A stretch of 64,000 bases of DNA from Parasponia andersonii (Eukaryota; Streptophyta; Magnoliopsida; Rosales; Cannabaceae): assembly GCA_002914805.1 (NCBI GenBank), contig JXTB01000117.1, forward strand, positions 713,031 through 777,030. The letters are read 5' to 3'. The position numbers and the translations under genes were made by a program. Of the stretch, positions 1 through 10,525 are shown piece by piece. Every line of letters starts with the position of its first letter. Positions within the stretch are counted from its first letter, which is position 1. The notes under the pieces were generated by a model. That model was given only the letters and a program-made list of their open reading frames with translations. It had not been told where the DNA came from and did not search any database.

Positions 1-5
1 GAGCT

Positions 6-407
6 TCAATTCCATAAGGGGACCTCTTCACTGAATTCCTTGAGCTTCCTCTTGACGAGACGAATCCAACGAGCCCGGTTAGAGGTCAAATGGTGGCCGA
101 AATCATCGCCAACGTTGAAAAATCTGAAACGGTCCATTTCGTCTTCTCCGACAACGATGGCCTCTCCGGTGGCAACAGCTGGTCGGTGTCGGCTCGGCGC
201 CACATGGTGGAGCTTCACAAGTAGGCTGCGTGGGCAGACAACGACGGGAGGCGACGGCATCCTTCTCCTTCCCCTTCGGCCGAGCGAGCGAGAGCGAGAG
301 AGAAAGAGAAAGAATCGGGTGAAGGAGAGAGAGAGAATCGGGTGAGGGGGAGAGAGAAGGTGAGTGGGACGATGAACCCATGTGAGTGGTAATGTGGGAC
401 TGTGCAA
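6..407 (-). CDS. Possible short ORF at left edge, unrecognised
   Basis: An open frame of 133 codons on the minus strand, ending at a TGA near position 6. The first part (from 407) is Ser/Pro/Leu-rich and is translated from CT-rich DNA that looks like a 5' leader, so an internal ATG near 260 (MPSPPVVV) or 143 (MDRFRFF) is the more plausible start. The last 45 residues (VGDDFGHHLTS, then ARWIRLVKRKLKEF) look protein-like. I recognise no domain. The stretch is GC-rich against an AT-rich flank, so it may be a gene fragment carried by a repeat. Low confidence that it is a functional gene. Confidence 0.25.
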   Translation of the reverse strand: MHSPTLPLTWVHRPTHLLSPPHPILSLSFTRFFLFLSRSRSLGRRGRRRMPSPPVVVCPRSLLVKLHHVAPSRHRPAVATGEAIVVGEDEMDRFRFFNVGDDFGHHLTSNRARWIRLVKRKLKEFSEEVPLWN

Positions 408-578
408 TCTTTTAAAAAATTACACTATAGTCCCCAATTCCCAAACTCTATCAATTCAGTCCCCCAACAATTGCAATTTAGTCCTTCTGCATAAAATTTT
501 TGCAAATTAATTCACCCAATATAAGACCCAAAAATTGGTAAAATATCCAAATTATCCTCCCAAAAATCCAGATTTTTA
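408..578. other. AT-rich spacer
   Basis: AT-rich spacer between the edge ORF and a dispersed repeat. I see no gene or structured element here. Confidence 0.4.
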
Positions 579-853
579 CATTAGCTGCCCCTTTCCTCAT
601 TAACAAAGCTTGTTTTTGTTTGCAACACAACAACAACAAAAAATAGAAGTAGATTGTACCAAAGCTAAAAGTTTCCACTCAAGAATCTAATCACTCTGTC
701 TCCTTTTAAACCACCAGCAAAAATAGAGAGAAGCTAACTCAACTTGGCCTGATACAACAAAATGTCGCATTAGTCTACCCAAATCAAGAAGTAATCCAGC
801 TCATTGTAGCACACGTTCGAAATTGAACTTGATCAATAGTTCTTCCAAAAATA
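579..853. repeat. Direct repeat, copy 1 (about 270 bp)
   Basis: Closely matches 3968-4242 in the same orientation, for example CCTCATTAACAAAGCTTG, CACTCAAGAATCTAATCAC and GATCAATAGTTCTTCC in both. By eye about 90% identical with small indels. Identity starts near TTAGCTRCCCC and stops abruptly after CTTCCAAAAATA. Copy 1 is followed at once by the LINE relic, copy 2 by unrelated DNA. The type is unknown: it could be a pair of dispersed repeat copies or the remains of terminal repeats. Confidence 0.7.
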
Positions 854-855
854 TA

Positions 856-1320
856 ACAAGAGAAGCTTTTCTCAATTGGAGGTAAGGAAATTTTATTGAA
901 AGCGGTGGTGCAATCCATTCCAACCTATACAATGACTTGTTTTCGTAAACCTACAACTCTCTATAAAGAAATTGAGTCAATGATGACTAATTTTTGTTGG
1001 GGCTTTTCGGGAAAAAGACACAAAATTCATTAGAAAAGTTGGAATTTACGTGTAAACCAAAAAAATGGAGGGAGGTATAGGCTACTTTTTGCAAAATAGG
1101 CTTGGTGTCTAATGGAACAATATGACTCTCTGATTGGTAGAGTATTAAAAATCCATTACTTTCCTCATTGTAATTTTCTTGTTGCAAAAATGGGTCATTC
1201 TCCATCTTTGACCTAATATGGTATTTTATGAAGAAAAGACTTACTTTGGGAAGGTCTATAATAGAAAGTATGTGATGGAACTTAATTCCTTGTTTTTTGG
1301 ATCCATGGATCCTAGAATGC
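856..1320 (+). pseudogene. LINE (non-LTR) reverse transcriptase C-terminal relic
   Basis: Forward translation gives GGKEILLKAVVQSIPTYTM, then TCFRKPTTLYKEIE and FCWGFSGK, then (after a stop) SWNL and further on SLIGRVLKIHYFP and KMGHSPSLT, DLLWEGL, DGT. This is the order seen in the region after the RT core of plant LINE-type ORF2 proteins (AIPTYTMSCF, FWWG, HWKSW, SLMGRVLKARYFP, LLWKGL). Several in-frame stops and at least one frameshift show it is dead. No poly(A) tail or target duplication was found. Confidence 0.75.
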
Positions 1321-1761
1321 ACCCTTTTTTAAGTCAATGATCCTATTATTCTACGATGAAACTTTGTTGGTTTCCTCTTTTGTATGATTGGATCGAAGTT
1401 AAGATATTCATATACTAATGCAATATCTTTTCACTATTGATACAGCTGAGGTATGATTTTTATACGTGGATGACTAAAATTTTGATAAGGTACCTTTAAA
1501 TGACTTTAGAATTGTAATATGCTTATATCTTGGTCATTCATTGGTTTCTTTACTCTTTGTGTCCAAGAAATCCTATATTGGTTAATAATAAGTACCATTC
1601 AGCATTAAATAATTACATTAGACTACTGCAGACTTCATTGTACTACTATTTGAGAATCATAACTTGATTTGAAACTTATATTACTTATTATATTAGTTGT
1701 TTACTTCCTTTGTTGTTTATTATTTATTGCGGTGGAAACTTTATTGTTTATTATCTAGAAG

Positions 1762-1817
1762 AAAGTTTTTTATTGTTTGATCACTACATAAAGTTTTTTA
1801 TTGTTTGATCACTACAT
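1762..1817. repeat. 28-bp perfect tandem duplication
   Basis: Two adjacent identical 28-bp units beginning AAAGTTTTTTATTG and ending TCACTACAT. Confidence 0.85.
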
Positions 1818-2783
1818 TACCTCAAATGAAGGATTTAGTAATAAATTAAATCACTGAGACTAAAATATTAACATAATGATATATAACAATCCTTAACTTA
1901 GACCTTCATTTAGACGAAAAAATTATAATCAACTTGTTGAAATAAGAGTTAATTTTCAAATACTTATGATATACATATATATAAAAATATACATAAAAAC
2001 AAGTGTTGTAAAGTTACTAATTTCTTTGTCTATTTTTGGAATATTCTGATGTAAAATGCATAGGTGTAAAGTACTCACCAATCTGATAAATCAGATCCTT
2101 TAATGATAATTCAGATACTTTCGTCAAAAGAAAAAAAGTACTCACTAATCTCATACTTTAGAATTAAATATAAGATTACAAATAACATGATAAAGTTACC
2201 TAAAAATATTATTTTCTCCTTAATTTTGGTCTCTGATATGAGATTCATAATTTTACACGTACTGTTTTTTTTTTTTTTTGGTTGTGTTTCTTCTCCCAAG
2301 CATTTTTGCTTTGATAAGTTCCTGATATTTACTCTTTGAGAGTGATAGGACTCTTGAGGATTAATGAATTTCTCGCTATCTTTTAATTTTGAACTTTTCC
2401 TATATGATCTTCAAAATTGTTTCATGTCGTACTCGACAAGACCTAGTAAAATATCATGTTGTGCTCATATTAGCCCAAACTTAAATACTTTAGGTCTGAC
2501 ACAACCCACAAGAATAGGCTCATCTCGTGTCGTGTTGTGCTCATATTTGTGGTAGGCACATTTCGTATTAGGCACAATGAGTCCAAATCAAAATTAATTA
2601 CCAATTTTTTATTGTCAATTGATATATATTCCTACAAGAGAATAAAATCCATTAATGTCAATTAAGTGTAAGACTTAGCACTAATTTTCATTTAGCTATT
2701 CTTCTTTTCTAGTAATTATTATTAGTATAAGTTATTATCATGTCATTAATTCTAAAAGGGATCATTTAATAATTTAAGTATAA

Positions 2784-2846
2784 ATAATTTTTTTTTCAAG
2801 TATCTAGTATCATGCATAATTTTTTTTTCAAGTATCTAGTATCCTA
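2784..2846. repeat. 32-bp tandem duplication
   Basis: Two adjacent units of about 32 bp sharing the poly-T run and CAAGTATCTAGTATC. Confidence 0.8.
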
Positions 2847-3696
2847 AAAACATGAGCCTAACACGACTCAAGGTCATCTTGTGTCGTGTCGTACTGTATT
2901 TGGTACGAACTTTTTCGTATCGCGTCTTCTCTACCAATATCCATATTTACTCACTCAATTTAAGGTCCTATTGTAGTAGGAAAAATATCAAAGTTAAACA
3001 ATAATTAAAATAGAATTTTTTATTCCATCCATTTAAAAAAAAAAAAACCATTATTCTTTAGGAATGGGAATGAACATGGAAGAAAATAGGTTATAGAATA
3101 TGATTAAACTACCTTAATAGATTAAAGTATTAGATAGGATTATAGTCTAATTATATAATATGTCTTTTTGTTAGGATAGAGTTAACACGTGAGTTTCATA
3201 TTTTTAATTAAATAACAAACTTCTTATCTTTGATTTCAAGAAAACTATAACTAAATAATCAAATTATATCTAATTATTTATAAATAAGTTAAAATTAATT
3301 TCTTGAAGATTAACTTCAAATTTTATTCTTTAAGTTAAATTTTAGTACAATAAATTATACCATCTATAGAAAAATACCATCCATAGAAAAAGTAATTGTG
3401 AAATCAATTTTTAAAGGGGGATTTATGATGAAGATTGAGACTCACTCGTAAATATTTTCAAAACTAACTGTTTTATAACTTTTTTTTAATGAAATAATTT
3501 CATTCTGAAATAAATAATGTCTGTTAGTATGTGGAATATTTTTCTTTTTTAAGACATTACATAAATTTTTATTAGAAGCTAAAATTTATATCCTAGTCAG
3601 CAGAACAAATGCAACATCGTTAAAATGTGCATATGTATAAGCACGCACATAAGTGTCCATGTGCAGAAACTTGAGGTATTTATGGGCTCGCTGCGT

Positions 3697-3780
3697 GAAA
3701 CGGTCACATTCTTCATTGTACAACTTCCCTTTGCTCTGGCCGTACTGGATTTTCAGTTCCAACCATGGATTTTCACATTC
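3697..3780 (-). pseudogene. Isolated exon fragment of an ISWI-type chromatin remodeller
   Basis: Minus-strand translation reads NPWLELKIQYGQSKGK followed by LYNEECDRF. I recognise this as the linker into the SLIDE region of plant ISWI ATPases (CHR11/CHR17 type), where the next residues would be MLCMVHKLGYGNWDEL. Here the sequence instead runs into unrelated codons (TQRAHKYLKF), and neither flank holds neighbouring exons. The upstream side has an acceptor-like TCTACAAG. I infer a captured or duplicated exon rather than a gene. The identification rests on memory of the family. Confidence 0.55.
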
Positions 3781-3967
3781 TTGTAGACTAAATTATACTC
3801 AGTGCTAAAGAAGAAATGATACTAAAGATCAGTAGTTATAATAAGGCAGCCTATAGCGTGACTTTGCTCCAAGAGTTTCTTCTTTTCTTTCCACAAGCAA
3901 GGTGTGTTATATTGCAATGACTTTGATTATTCTCTCAAGTGGCTTTAGCCTTTCTCGGGTTTGATCT

Positions 3968-4242
3968 TAGCTACCCCATTTCCTCATTAACAAAGCTTGC
4001 TTTTGTTTGCAGCACAACAAGAATAGAAAACAGAAGTAGAGTGTACCAAAGCCAAAAGTTTCCACTCAAGAATCTAATCACTCTGTCTCCTTTTAAACCA
4101 CCAGCAAAACCATAGAGAGGCTAACTCAACTCGGTTTGATACAACAAAATGCCGCATCAATCTACCTAAATCAGGAAGTAATCCGGCTCATTTTAGCACA
4201 CGTTCGGAGTTGAACTTGATCAATAGTTCTTCCAAAAATAAG
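3968..4242. repeat. Direct repeat, copy 2 (about 270 bp)
   Basis: Second copy of the repeat at 579-853, same orientation, 3.4 kb away. The LINE relic and the ISWI exon fragment lie between the two copies. Confidence 0.7.
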
Positions 4243-5897
4243 TCAAGTTATTAGAACAGATAAAAATACTTATGACCACCAGTGGCAACAACCACAGCCT
4301 AAATCTTTCCCTGTTTCCATATGTAGAACTTGAATACACATTGTTACTCTGGCACTTTCTCATAGGAAGGGACTCCCTCCTAAGTTTTTTTTATAGATAG
4401 TGTCTCAATCAAACATTTCATTCATGCTATTGACTTAATGGTGTACATTTGATATACATTCTCTTTTATCAACTAGTTCATTTAAAATGGTCATATATTG
4501 ATTAATTTGCCCTTTATCTATCTTGAACTTCTTCACCATTTTCCACTGCATACATAACAAGAAACTACTGAAACATATATATGTAAGAACTCTAAGCTAG
4601 TCAAGGAGAAAGAGGAGGGACAAAGCTATACATCAAAAACCAGAAATAAACAAACTTAAATTTGCCAATTCAATAAAGTTTTAGCCTAAGAAAATGTTCG
4701 AAAAATGGGTTAAGGAAATAATTTGGGCTTGGCTTGGACTTAGAAGCTCAAGTAGTTATAAAGATTAAATTTGTTATAAAATCTATTTTTATAAACTATT
4801 TTGAAGCTAAAAATTGAGTGAGACTCACGTCTTGTTGATGAAAAATCTTGGTGAATTCTTATTCTCCTCTGTGAGGACATCAATTTTGTTTATTCATACA
4901 CTCAAAATGGTGCACAGATGAATGAAAAATTGTTACTCAAAAGTACACCATTGGAATTGGAAATATGAAAGGAAAAATAAGAAATCTCACGTTAGTAGGA
5001 GAAGCTTGTTCCTAGTAGTATATATAGAGCTATGTTTTGTGACGATGGTAAGAATAATTACCATAAATGCTCTGTTAGGCGCGCACAGGAGGTAAAAATT
5101 ATTAGGCTTGGGTCTAAATTTGTATAGGCTCATTTGTGCTCGCACCGGTGAACACGAATACTGCGCCGAAACTTAGACTCTTGTGTAAGTCCAACCTTTT
5201 GCTACGGCCCAGATAATTTTTTTTATAGCTTTAATTCATATCCAGTGAGGAGTTTCTAGGAGTTTATGTTGGAATTCAAAGCAATCCAATTCGTTGAATG
5301 AAGATATTAGTACTTTACTTGGGAAACTGGTGCTCGCTTGCTAGAATCCTCAAGTATTAGTGAAGAGAGTAAATTAATTTTAAGAACGCTATGATCTACA
5401 CATATTTAGACAATAATCAGTGTTTTCAAAGTACAACTGAAATTCTGTTGAAATTTAAAGCAAACTTTTGGTAACTTTATATATTTATCTTAAAGTTTAT
5501 TATAAAGTTTGTTATATTCATTTATAAACTTATATATTGTATATTATATTTGTTTGTAACCTTATAAATTGCATGCTATTATTTTCTCGAGAAGATAGTG
5601 AAAAATCTTGGCTTAGTAGCGAAACTATCTTGTTTTAAATTAACCCATATGCAAAATATGCATCCAAGTCCCGGCCATCTCTTCTTTTATTAACCAAACC
5701 ATATAGAGTCCTGAGTGACATAACAGTTCATGATAGGAACATTTTTGTAGCAAGTCTAATAACTTGATTATTGACAACACACGATCGTGGTATCATCAAT
5801 CGGGATCAAAAACATGTTTTGGGGGAATGTATTAACTAAACAGTAGAAAGGAAAATTGACAAGATATAGTATCTTCTATGACAACAATATAAACTAA
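4243..5897. other. AT-rich intergenic region
   Basis: No gene or bounded element recognised. A slightly GC-richer patch around 5070-5210 has no readable protein. Confidence 0.4.
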
Positions 5898-5913
5898 TAA
5901 TAAAGAGTGAGAT

Positions 5914-6077
5914 TTAAAAAAAAAAAAAAAGTGGAGCTTAACTAATGACCACTACTTACTACAAATTTAAAGGAAAATAACATACACACACTCTACTAAG
6001 GTTTGAACCTCTGATTCTCCCCAAACTCACATACAAGTCCCTCAAACCTTAGACCAACTGAGCTAACCCCACTTGGC
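5914..6077 (-). mobile_element. tRNA-derived SINE with target-site duplication
   Basis: Read on the minus strand, the element begins near 6077 with GCCAAGTGGGGTTAGCTCAG. It has an RNA polymerase III A box (GTTAGCTCAGTTGGT, 6053-6067) and a B box (GGTTCAAACCT, 5999-6009) about 45 bp apart, a tRNA-unrelated body, and a terminal T-run. It is flanked by a perfect 16-bp target-site duplication, TAATAAAGAGTGAGAT, at 5898-5913 and 6078-6093. Related copies lie at 53505-53724 and, more decayed, at 15628-15740. The layout is that of a plant tRNA-derived SINE; a short T-tail is known for the Au-type group, but I cannot assign the family. Confidence 0.85.
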
Positions 6078-6567
6078 TAATAAAGAGTGAGATAAGCACA
6101 TGCATATGTAACAACAGATTTCAAAAGAAACTTACCAGGTTTTTCAATATTGCACATGTGAAGTAAGAATCCAGCCTTTTTAGCCAGGCTTCAGTGTTAT
6201 TTTGAAAAAGTATGCATAAGAAATGTCCCTTTTTTCTAGATCTATTTTAAAAAATGTTGTCTTTTTGCCATTTTTAACATCTATTTAATAAACAGTCGTT
6301 TTACAATTTTTTTTTTTTATAATTGCCATTTTTTAGTTGCTCTATTTTAAAATAAATAAATCAATTTTGTACAAAATAAATCAATATATTTTAATCTATT
6401 AAAAAATGATCATTTTTCAAATAAGTTTCAAAATGTGGCCATTGCTTAATAACATTTGAAAGAAAGGCCCTTTTTAAAATAGTGAAATTTGGCCATTTGG
6501 CTTAAAATCCCATTTTGAAAAGGGCAAGAAAAGTGACAACTTGTTGAAAAATGTCTATACAAATTAA

Positions 6568-7325
6568 GGGTTTCTTACAAAATAACACCCCAACTAAATA
6601 CTCAAAATTGAAAATTTTTGGATGAAAATTTGAGCAATATCACTTTCTAAAAGTTATTTTAGATAAATATCACTTTTAATAATTATGTATACAAATATCA
6701 TATTTTTGTCAAAAAAATAGTATTTTTCAATGGTACTCAAGCTAACTATCTAGGTTACTAGAGTACCTCAGATATATCATCAATTAGCAAATATGGTATT
6801 TTTCTTAAATACTTCTAAAAGTAGTATTTTTCCAATTAAATCTAGAATTTTCTAACCATTTCAAAATTCATGTTTTTTCATTTTTTTTAAAACTACCATA
6901 AAAAATCAAATTTCCTCTAAAATTAAGTCATTTTTTGCTTTTTAGAGGAAATTTGATTTTTTTTATGGTAGGTTTTCAAAAAAAATTAAAAAAAAAACAT
7001 AGATTTTGAAATTGTTTGAAAAATCTTGATTTTGAATTAGAAAGATACCACCTTTAAGAAAGATTTAGAAAAATACTACTTTTTTGAATAAATAAGTAGA
7101 CTAGACTCATTTCCCTAAGGAACTTAATTAGTTAACTCGAATACTACTGAAAATAATCAATTTTGAAGAATAATGGTATTTTTCTAAATTTGTATTAAAA
7201 ATAATTTTTTTTTCAAATTTTGTTTTAAAAAATAATATTGTTCTAAATTAATAAAAAAAATTCAAAAAATTCAGTTCATTTTGGATTTTTCAATTTTTAG
7301 TGTATGAGATTTTGCTACTGAACCC
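6568..7325. mobile_element. Foldback (long inverted repeat) element
   Basis: Two arms of about 300-350 bp face each other around a loop near 6921-6937. The inner arms are almost perfect: CTACCATAAAAAATC with AATTTCCTCTAAAA on the left and its complement TTTTAGAGGAAATT then GATTTTTTTTATGGTAG on the right. The outer parts are more diverged but still pair (AGTAGTATTTTTC, AATTGAAAAWTTTTGG). The tips read GGGTTTCTTACAAAAT and, in reverse complement, GGGTTCAGTAGCAAAAT. No ORF. It resembles a Mutator-like foldback MITE; the flanking nonamers (ACAAATTAA / AATTTTTAA) match only partly. Confidence 0.7.
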
Positions 7326-7634
7326 AATTTTTAATTGGTTTGGGCCTTAGGCCCAATTTAGTTTACATTATGTTTAATTATTGGATTCTTGGAAATAATA
7401 TCTGGCACAATGTTTTTAAAAGTATTAACCCAATTATGATGCGATCTCTCTTCAATATTTATATATGATCTTTATTAGAAATATGAGGATTTTTTAATTT
7501 TTTCTTCCCATTCTTTCCTCTCATCTCCCGTTTAGAGCTTGATCTCGTCATGTTCGCCTAATGGATTATACTGGAGAAGACGCCCATAGACATGGTCACC
7601 GACGAACTCTCCCAAGTGTAAGCTGTTTTTCCTC

Positions 7635-7635
7635 A

Positions 7636-7704
<69 letters not shown>
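7635..7704. repeat. (CT)n/(TA)n compound microsatellite
   Basis: A short CT run followed by about 28 TA units. Confidence 0.95.
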
Positions 7705-7707
<3 letters not shown>

Positions 7708-7859
7708 TCATTGTACACATCCAAATTTTAAGATATGAATGAAAAAATATCAATAAACATTCATATTATTTGAATTCCAATAGCCAAAATCAGTTCTATA
7801 TATTATTTGAATACCAAATTCCGTAAGAGAAAAAAAAAAAACAAAAACAAAAACAAAAA

Positions 7860-8215
7860 CGAAAACAGTCCTTGCTCGTCGTCGTTTGCGCCTTGACTTC
7901 TCAAGTGGATTCTCGAAAACCCGACTGAACCACCACCGCCGAACACGTCGACTCAGCTCCACCTCCGAGCACAGATCCTTTGCCTAGACTAGCAACCATC
8001 CGAGCGACCCGTTCAGACTCACCGTCAATCAAACCTGCGCCACCGTCGTTCACCCGCGATCGACGCCGCCCTACCCGTGCTCCGCAGCAGCTTCTTCGTC
8101 ACGAGACGCATCGTCACTCTGCTACCACTGCCGCAAGCCACTGCGCTGCCAACTCCCCACCACCGTTTGCATCCAAGCAGCCCAGCCTCCGCTACCACTC
8201 GCTGCTGAGGTATTC
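7860..8215. other. GC-rich island, content unrecognised
   Basis: A sharp switch to GC-rich, CG-dinucleotide-bearing DNA inside very AT-rich flanks, bounded by an (AAAAAC)n run on the left and a (TA)n run on the right. Open frames exist on both strands but give Arg/Pro/His-rich, low-information protein. A possible donor (GAG/GTATTC) lies at the right edge. It could be a captured gene fragment or an untranslated exon; I do not recognise a product. Confidence 0.35.
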
Positions 8216-8689
8216 TTCGGTAAACATAAACATATATATATATATATATATAGAGGCAGATACATATATTTTTTTATGCACTTCATCCGAGACGACGGTG
8301 ATCTAACAGCTAAAAAAAATACCGAGAGAAAAAAAAGGATTGGCAACCATATATATATATATCATTTGTCAAATTTCCTCTCGCAACCCATTCTGTTGTT
8401 TTTTTTTTATTTTATTCGTTCTGTAACATTAGCATATATATATATATAATACTTCCAAAAAAGGGAAGTATTTATTTATTAAAAAAAATGGCTATTTATT
8501 GTTTTTAAAAAAAAAAACAAAACGATAAGAAAGGAAAGGATATATATAGTACAAAAAAAATCAAAAAATGAGTGGAAAAAAATATTGAACCATCAGATAT
8601 CAAATCAATTCCTGTTAAAGTAAAATTTGAATGAGTATTTAACGTGAGAATTACTCTTACATTTATAAATTATAATATATGATCTCAGT

Positions 8690-9480
8690 TAATGGAATTG
8701 AAAAAGACAAGATCTCCTATATTCGTAATAATACTAAGTCACTTGCGAATCAGATGAAGAATACGAAAAATGGTACGCTGAAAATCAAAATATTAAACGA
8801 TAGTTACTAATATCTATGTTACTTGAAATTATGAGGCGTTATTTATATTTAGCCATTGTCTATGACATTTGGGATGCCTCGTCCAAAGTATTCTATGATG
8901 GAAATGATAAATTACAAATATTTATTCTGAATTAGAAGGTTTTTTCAACAAAACAAAAAAGGAAATATTCTTTATATATTATGTTGAGCTGACTGAAATT
9001 TTTCAAAAATTAGACCATCGTGTCGTTACGAAGGATCTAGATGATGTCAAAACATATCGCAAGACCATTGAACAATAGATGGTTCATATATTCCTTGCCG
9101 GCTTAGATGATGTTTTTGACCAAATTTGTAGATAGATTCTACGCAAAGAACCAATTCCAAATCTAGAAGAGTGCTATTTTTTGGCTTGGCCTGAAAAAAT
9201 ACGGCACACCACATTGAATAAGGAGGTTAAACAATTGGAATCTTTGGTATTAATGACTCAAAATAGATCCAATCAAAAATAGCTTCCGCAAAATCAAGAA
9301 TCAAGATTTGATAAGTTTAACCACAAATACAGCCATTGCCACAAAATTGGTCTTACAAAAAACTATTGTTTTGAATTTATTGGGTATCCAAAATGGTAGG
9401 ACTATATTCGTGATTCACAGACAAAGAATTCCAAAGAAACTCTCATTATTGCAGTCGTTGAGATGAAGACCCAAGATGAT
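8690..9480 (+). pseudogene. Ty1/Copia-type gag polyprotein relic
   Basis: The plus strand, with frame changes and stops, reads through the order of a Copia-type Gag (UBN2 region): KDKISYIRNN, YEKWYAENQ-like (shifted), YGELTE-like VELTEIFQKLDH, DVKTYRKTIEQ-like, FLAGLDDVFDQIC, LRKEPIPNLEECY, IRHTTLN, then YSHCHKIGLTKNYCFEFIGYP. The last block is the CCHC knuckle and GYPxWW tail, in which the first Cys is now Tyr and the His is Leu. No protease, integrase or RT follows. Multiple stops mark it as dead. Confidence 0.75.
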
Positions 9481-9774
9481 TAAAGCTTATGTTGTAAAAC
9501 TCATGATGGTGTGAGCTTGACATATGAAGCTCTGAAATTTATTGTATTGCAATAAAGCTCATGTAAATTTGAACCTAGCATATGAAATTCTAGAAATCAA
9601 TCTATTGTGAAACTCGTATGAACTTAAGTCTAGCATAAGAGATTTTTAAAGTTGTTCTAAATACTTGTGCAAATTGGAATGTACCAACTTGACGGGTAGC
9701 ATTAAAGTAAGTTCTTTTTCCTTATATTAAGAGGATTTTTCCTTCTAGTTTCTACGTACATATTTATATCTTGT

Positions 9775-9836
9775 ATACACTTTATATATATTATACACAT
9801 CCAAGTTATAAGATATGAATGAAAAAAATATCATTA
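9775..9836. repeat. LTR-like end sequence, matching 7705-7755
   Basis: TACACATCCAARTT then AAGATATGAATGAAAAAA and ATATCA occur at 7712-7752 and again here, on either side of the Copia gag relic. Here the block is followed by TGGTATCGTTAAT, which resembles a decayed initiator-Met-tRNA primer-binding site (TGGTATCAGAGC). This suggests LTR remains of the Copia relic, rearranged or nested. Confidence 0.45.
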
Positions 9837-10023
9837 TTGTTTAAATGGTATCGTTAATCCCTATCTAAAATTAATATTAAAAGATCCACGTGCTTATCTC
9901 TTGACCCAATTTCAAGGAATTTAAGGTGATCATCTTACCTTTACTCAAATATCTAAGAAAGTAACAACATAAGGCATACGAACATTATTATTTAAAACTC
10001 ATGTTTCTGTAACGGCTATAATG

Positions 10024-10525
10024 AAAGGTGGTAAAATTGGTTGGGCCAAACAGATTGGCCTACAATAGAATAGGCTTGGGCACGACTCACTCCTACGGGT
10101 AGGGTCGGGATGGACCTATATATCTAAACTTGTCAAACTAGTCTGTATGGACCGGTTCGGTGCTAAATAATTTTTTTAAAGTTTTTGTTCTAAACTTTTT
10201 TTATCAACTATTCAATTTATATACTTATAGATTATTTAATTATTTTTAATTTTTATTGATAGGAAAAAAATAATATATTATTTATTTTTTCATAAATTTT
10301 ATTTTTAAATTTATAATATTTTTAACTAATTATACATATAAAAATCTTATTTTTTTTTAATCTTTTTAAAGTGAACTAAGAACTGGTCAGGCAGATTTGT
10401 TCCATCGGCTACTTAGGAGCCCAGCAGGCCTACTGGCTAGGTTGGGCTCTTTTTAAAAATTTTCAGGGCAGTTCAACCTGCTTTCTTAGACAGGTTGGCC
10501 TAGCCTGCCCATTTTGCCATCTTTA
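10024..10525. mobile_element. hAT-like MITE (about 500 bp)
   Basis: Imperfect terminal inverted repeats: GGTGGTAAAATTGGTTGGGC on the left and, in reverse complement, AAAGATGGCAAAATGGGCAG on the right. The DNA near both ends is rich in GGCC/TTGGGC words and the middle is AT-rich. The direct repeat GCTATAATGAAA flanks it at 10015-10026 and 10526-10537; part of that may belong to the TIR, leaving an 8-9 bp target duplication as expected for hAT. No ORF, so non-autonomous. Confidence 0.65.

Larger units (their letters stand above)
1321..3696. other. AT-rich intergenic region with repeat debris
   Basis: No gene recognised. It contains a perfect 28-bp tandem duplication (1762-1817) and a 32-bp tandem duplication (2784-2846). 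Two GC-richer segments (about 2420-2560 and 2850-2930) with repeated GTGTCGTGTCGT words look like the ends of a degraded MITE, but I could not define its borders. Poly-A/T runs are frequent. Confidence 0.4.

Noticed and set aside
5999..6067. Possible tRNA gene from A- and B-box sequences
   Set aside because: No acceptor-stem pairing or complete cloverleaf; the poly-T tail, target duplications and sibling copies show it is a SINE.
8122..8346. Minus-strand 74-codon ORF across the GC-rich island and TA repeat
   Set aside because: Much of the frame is translated microsatellite (YIYIYI), with no recognisable domain.
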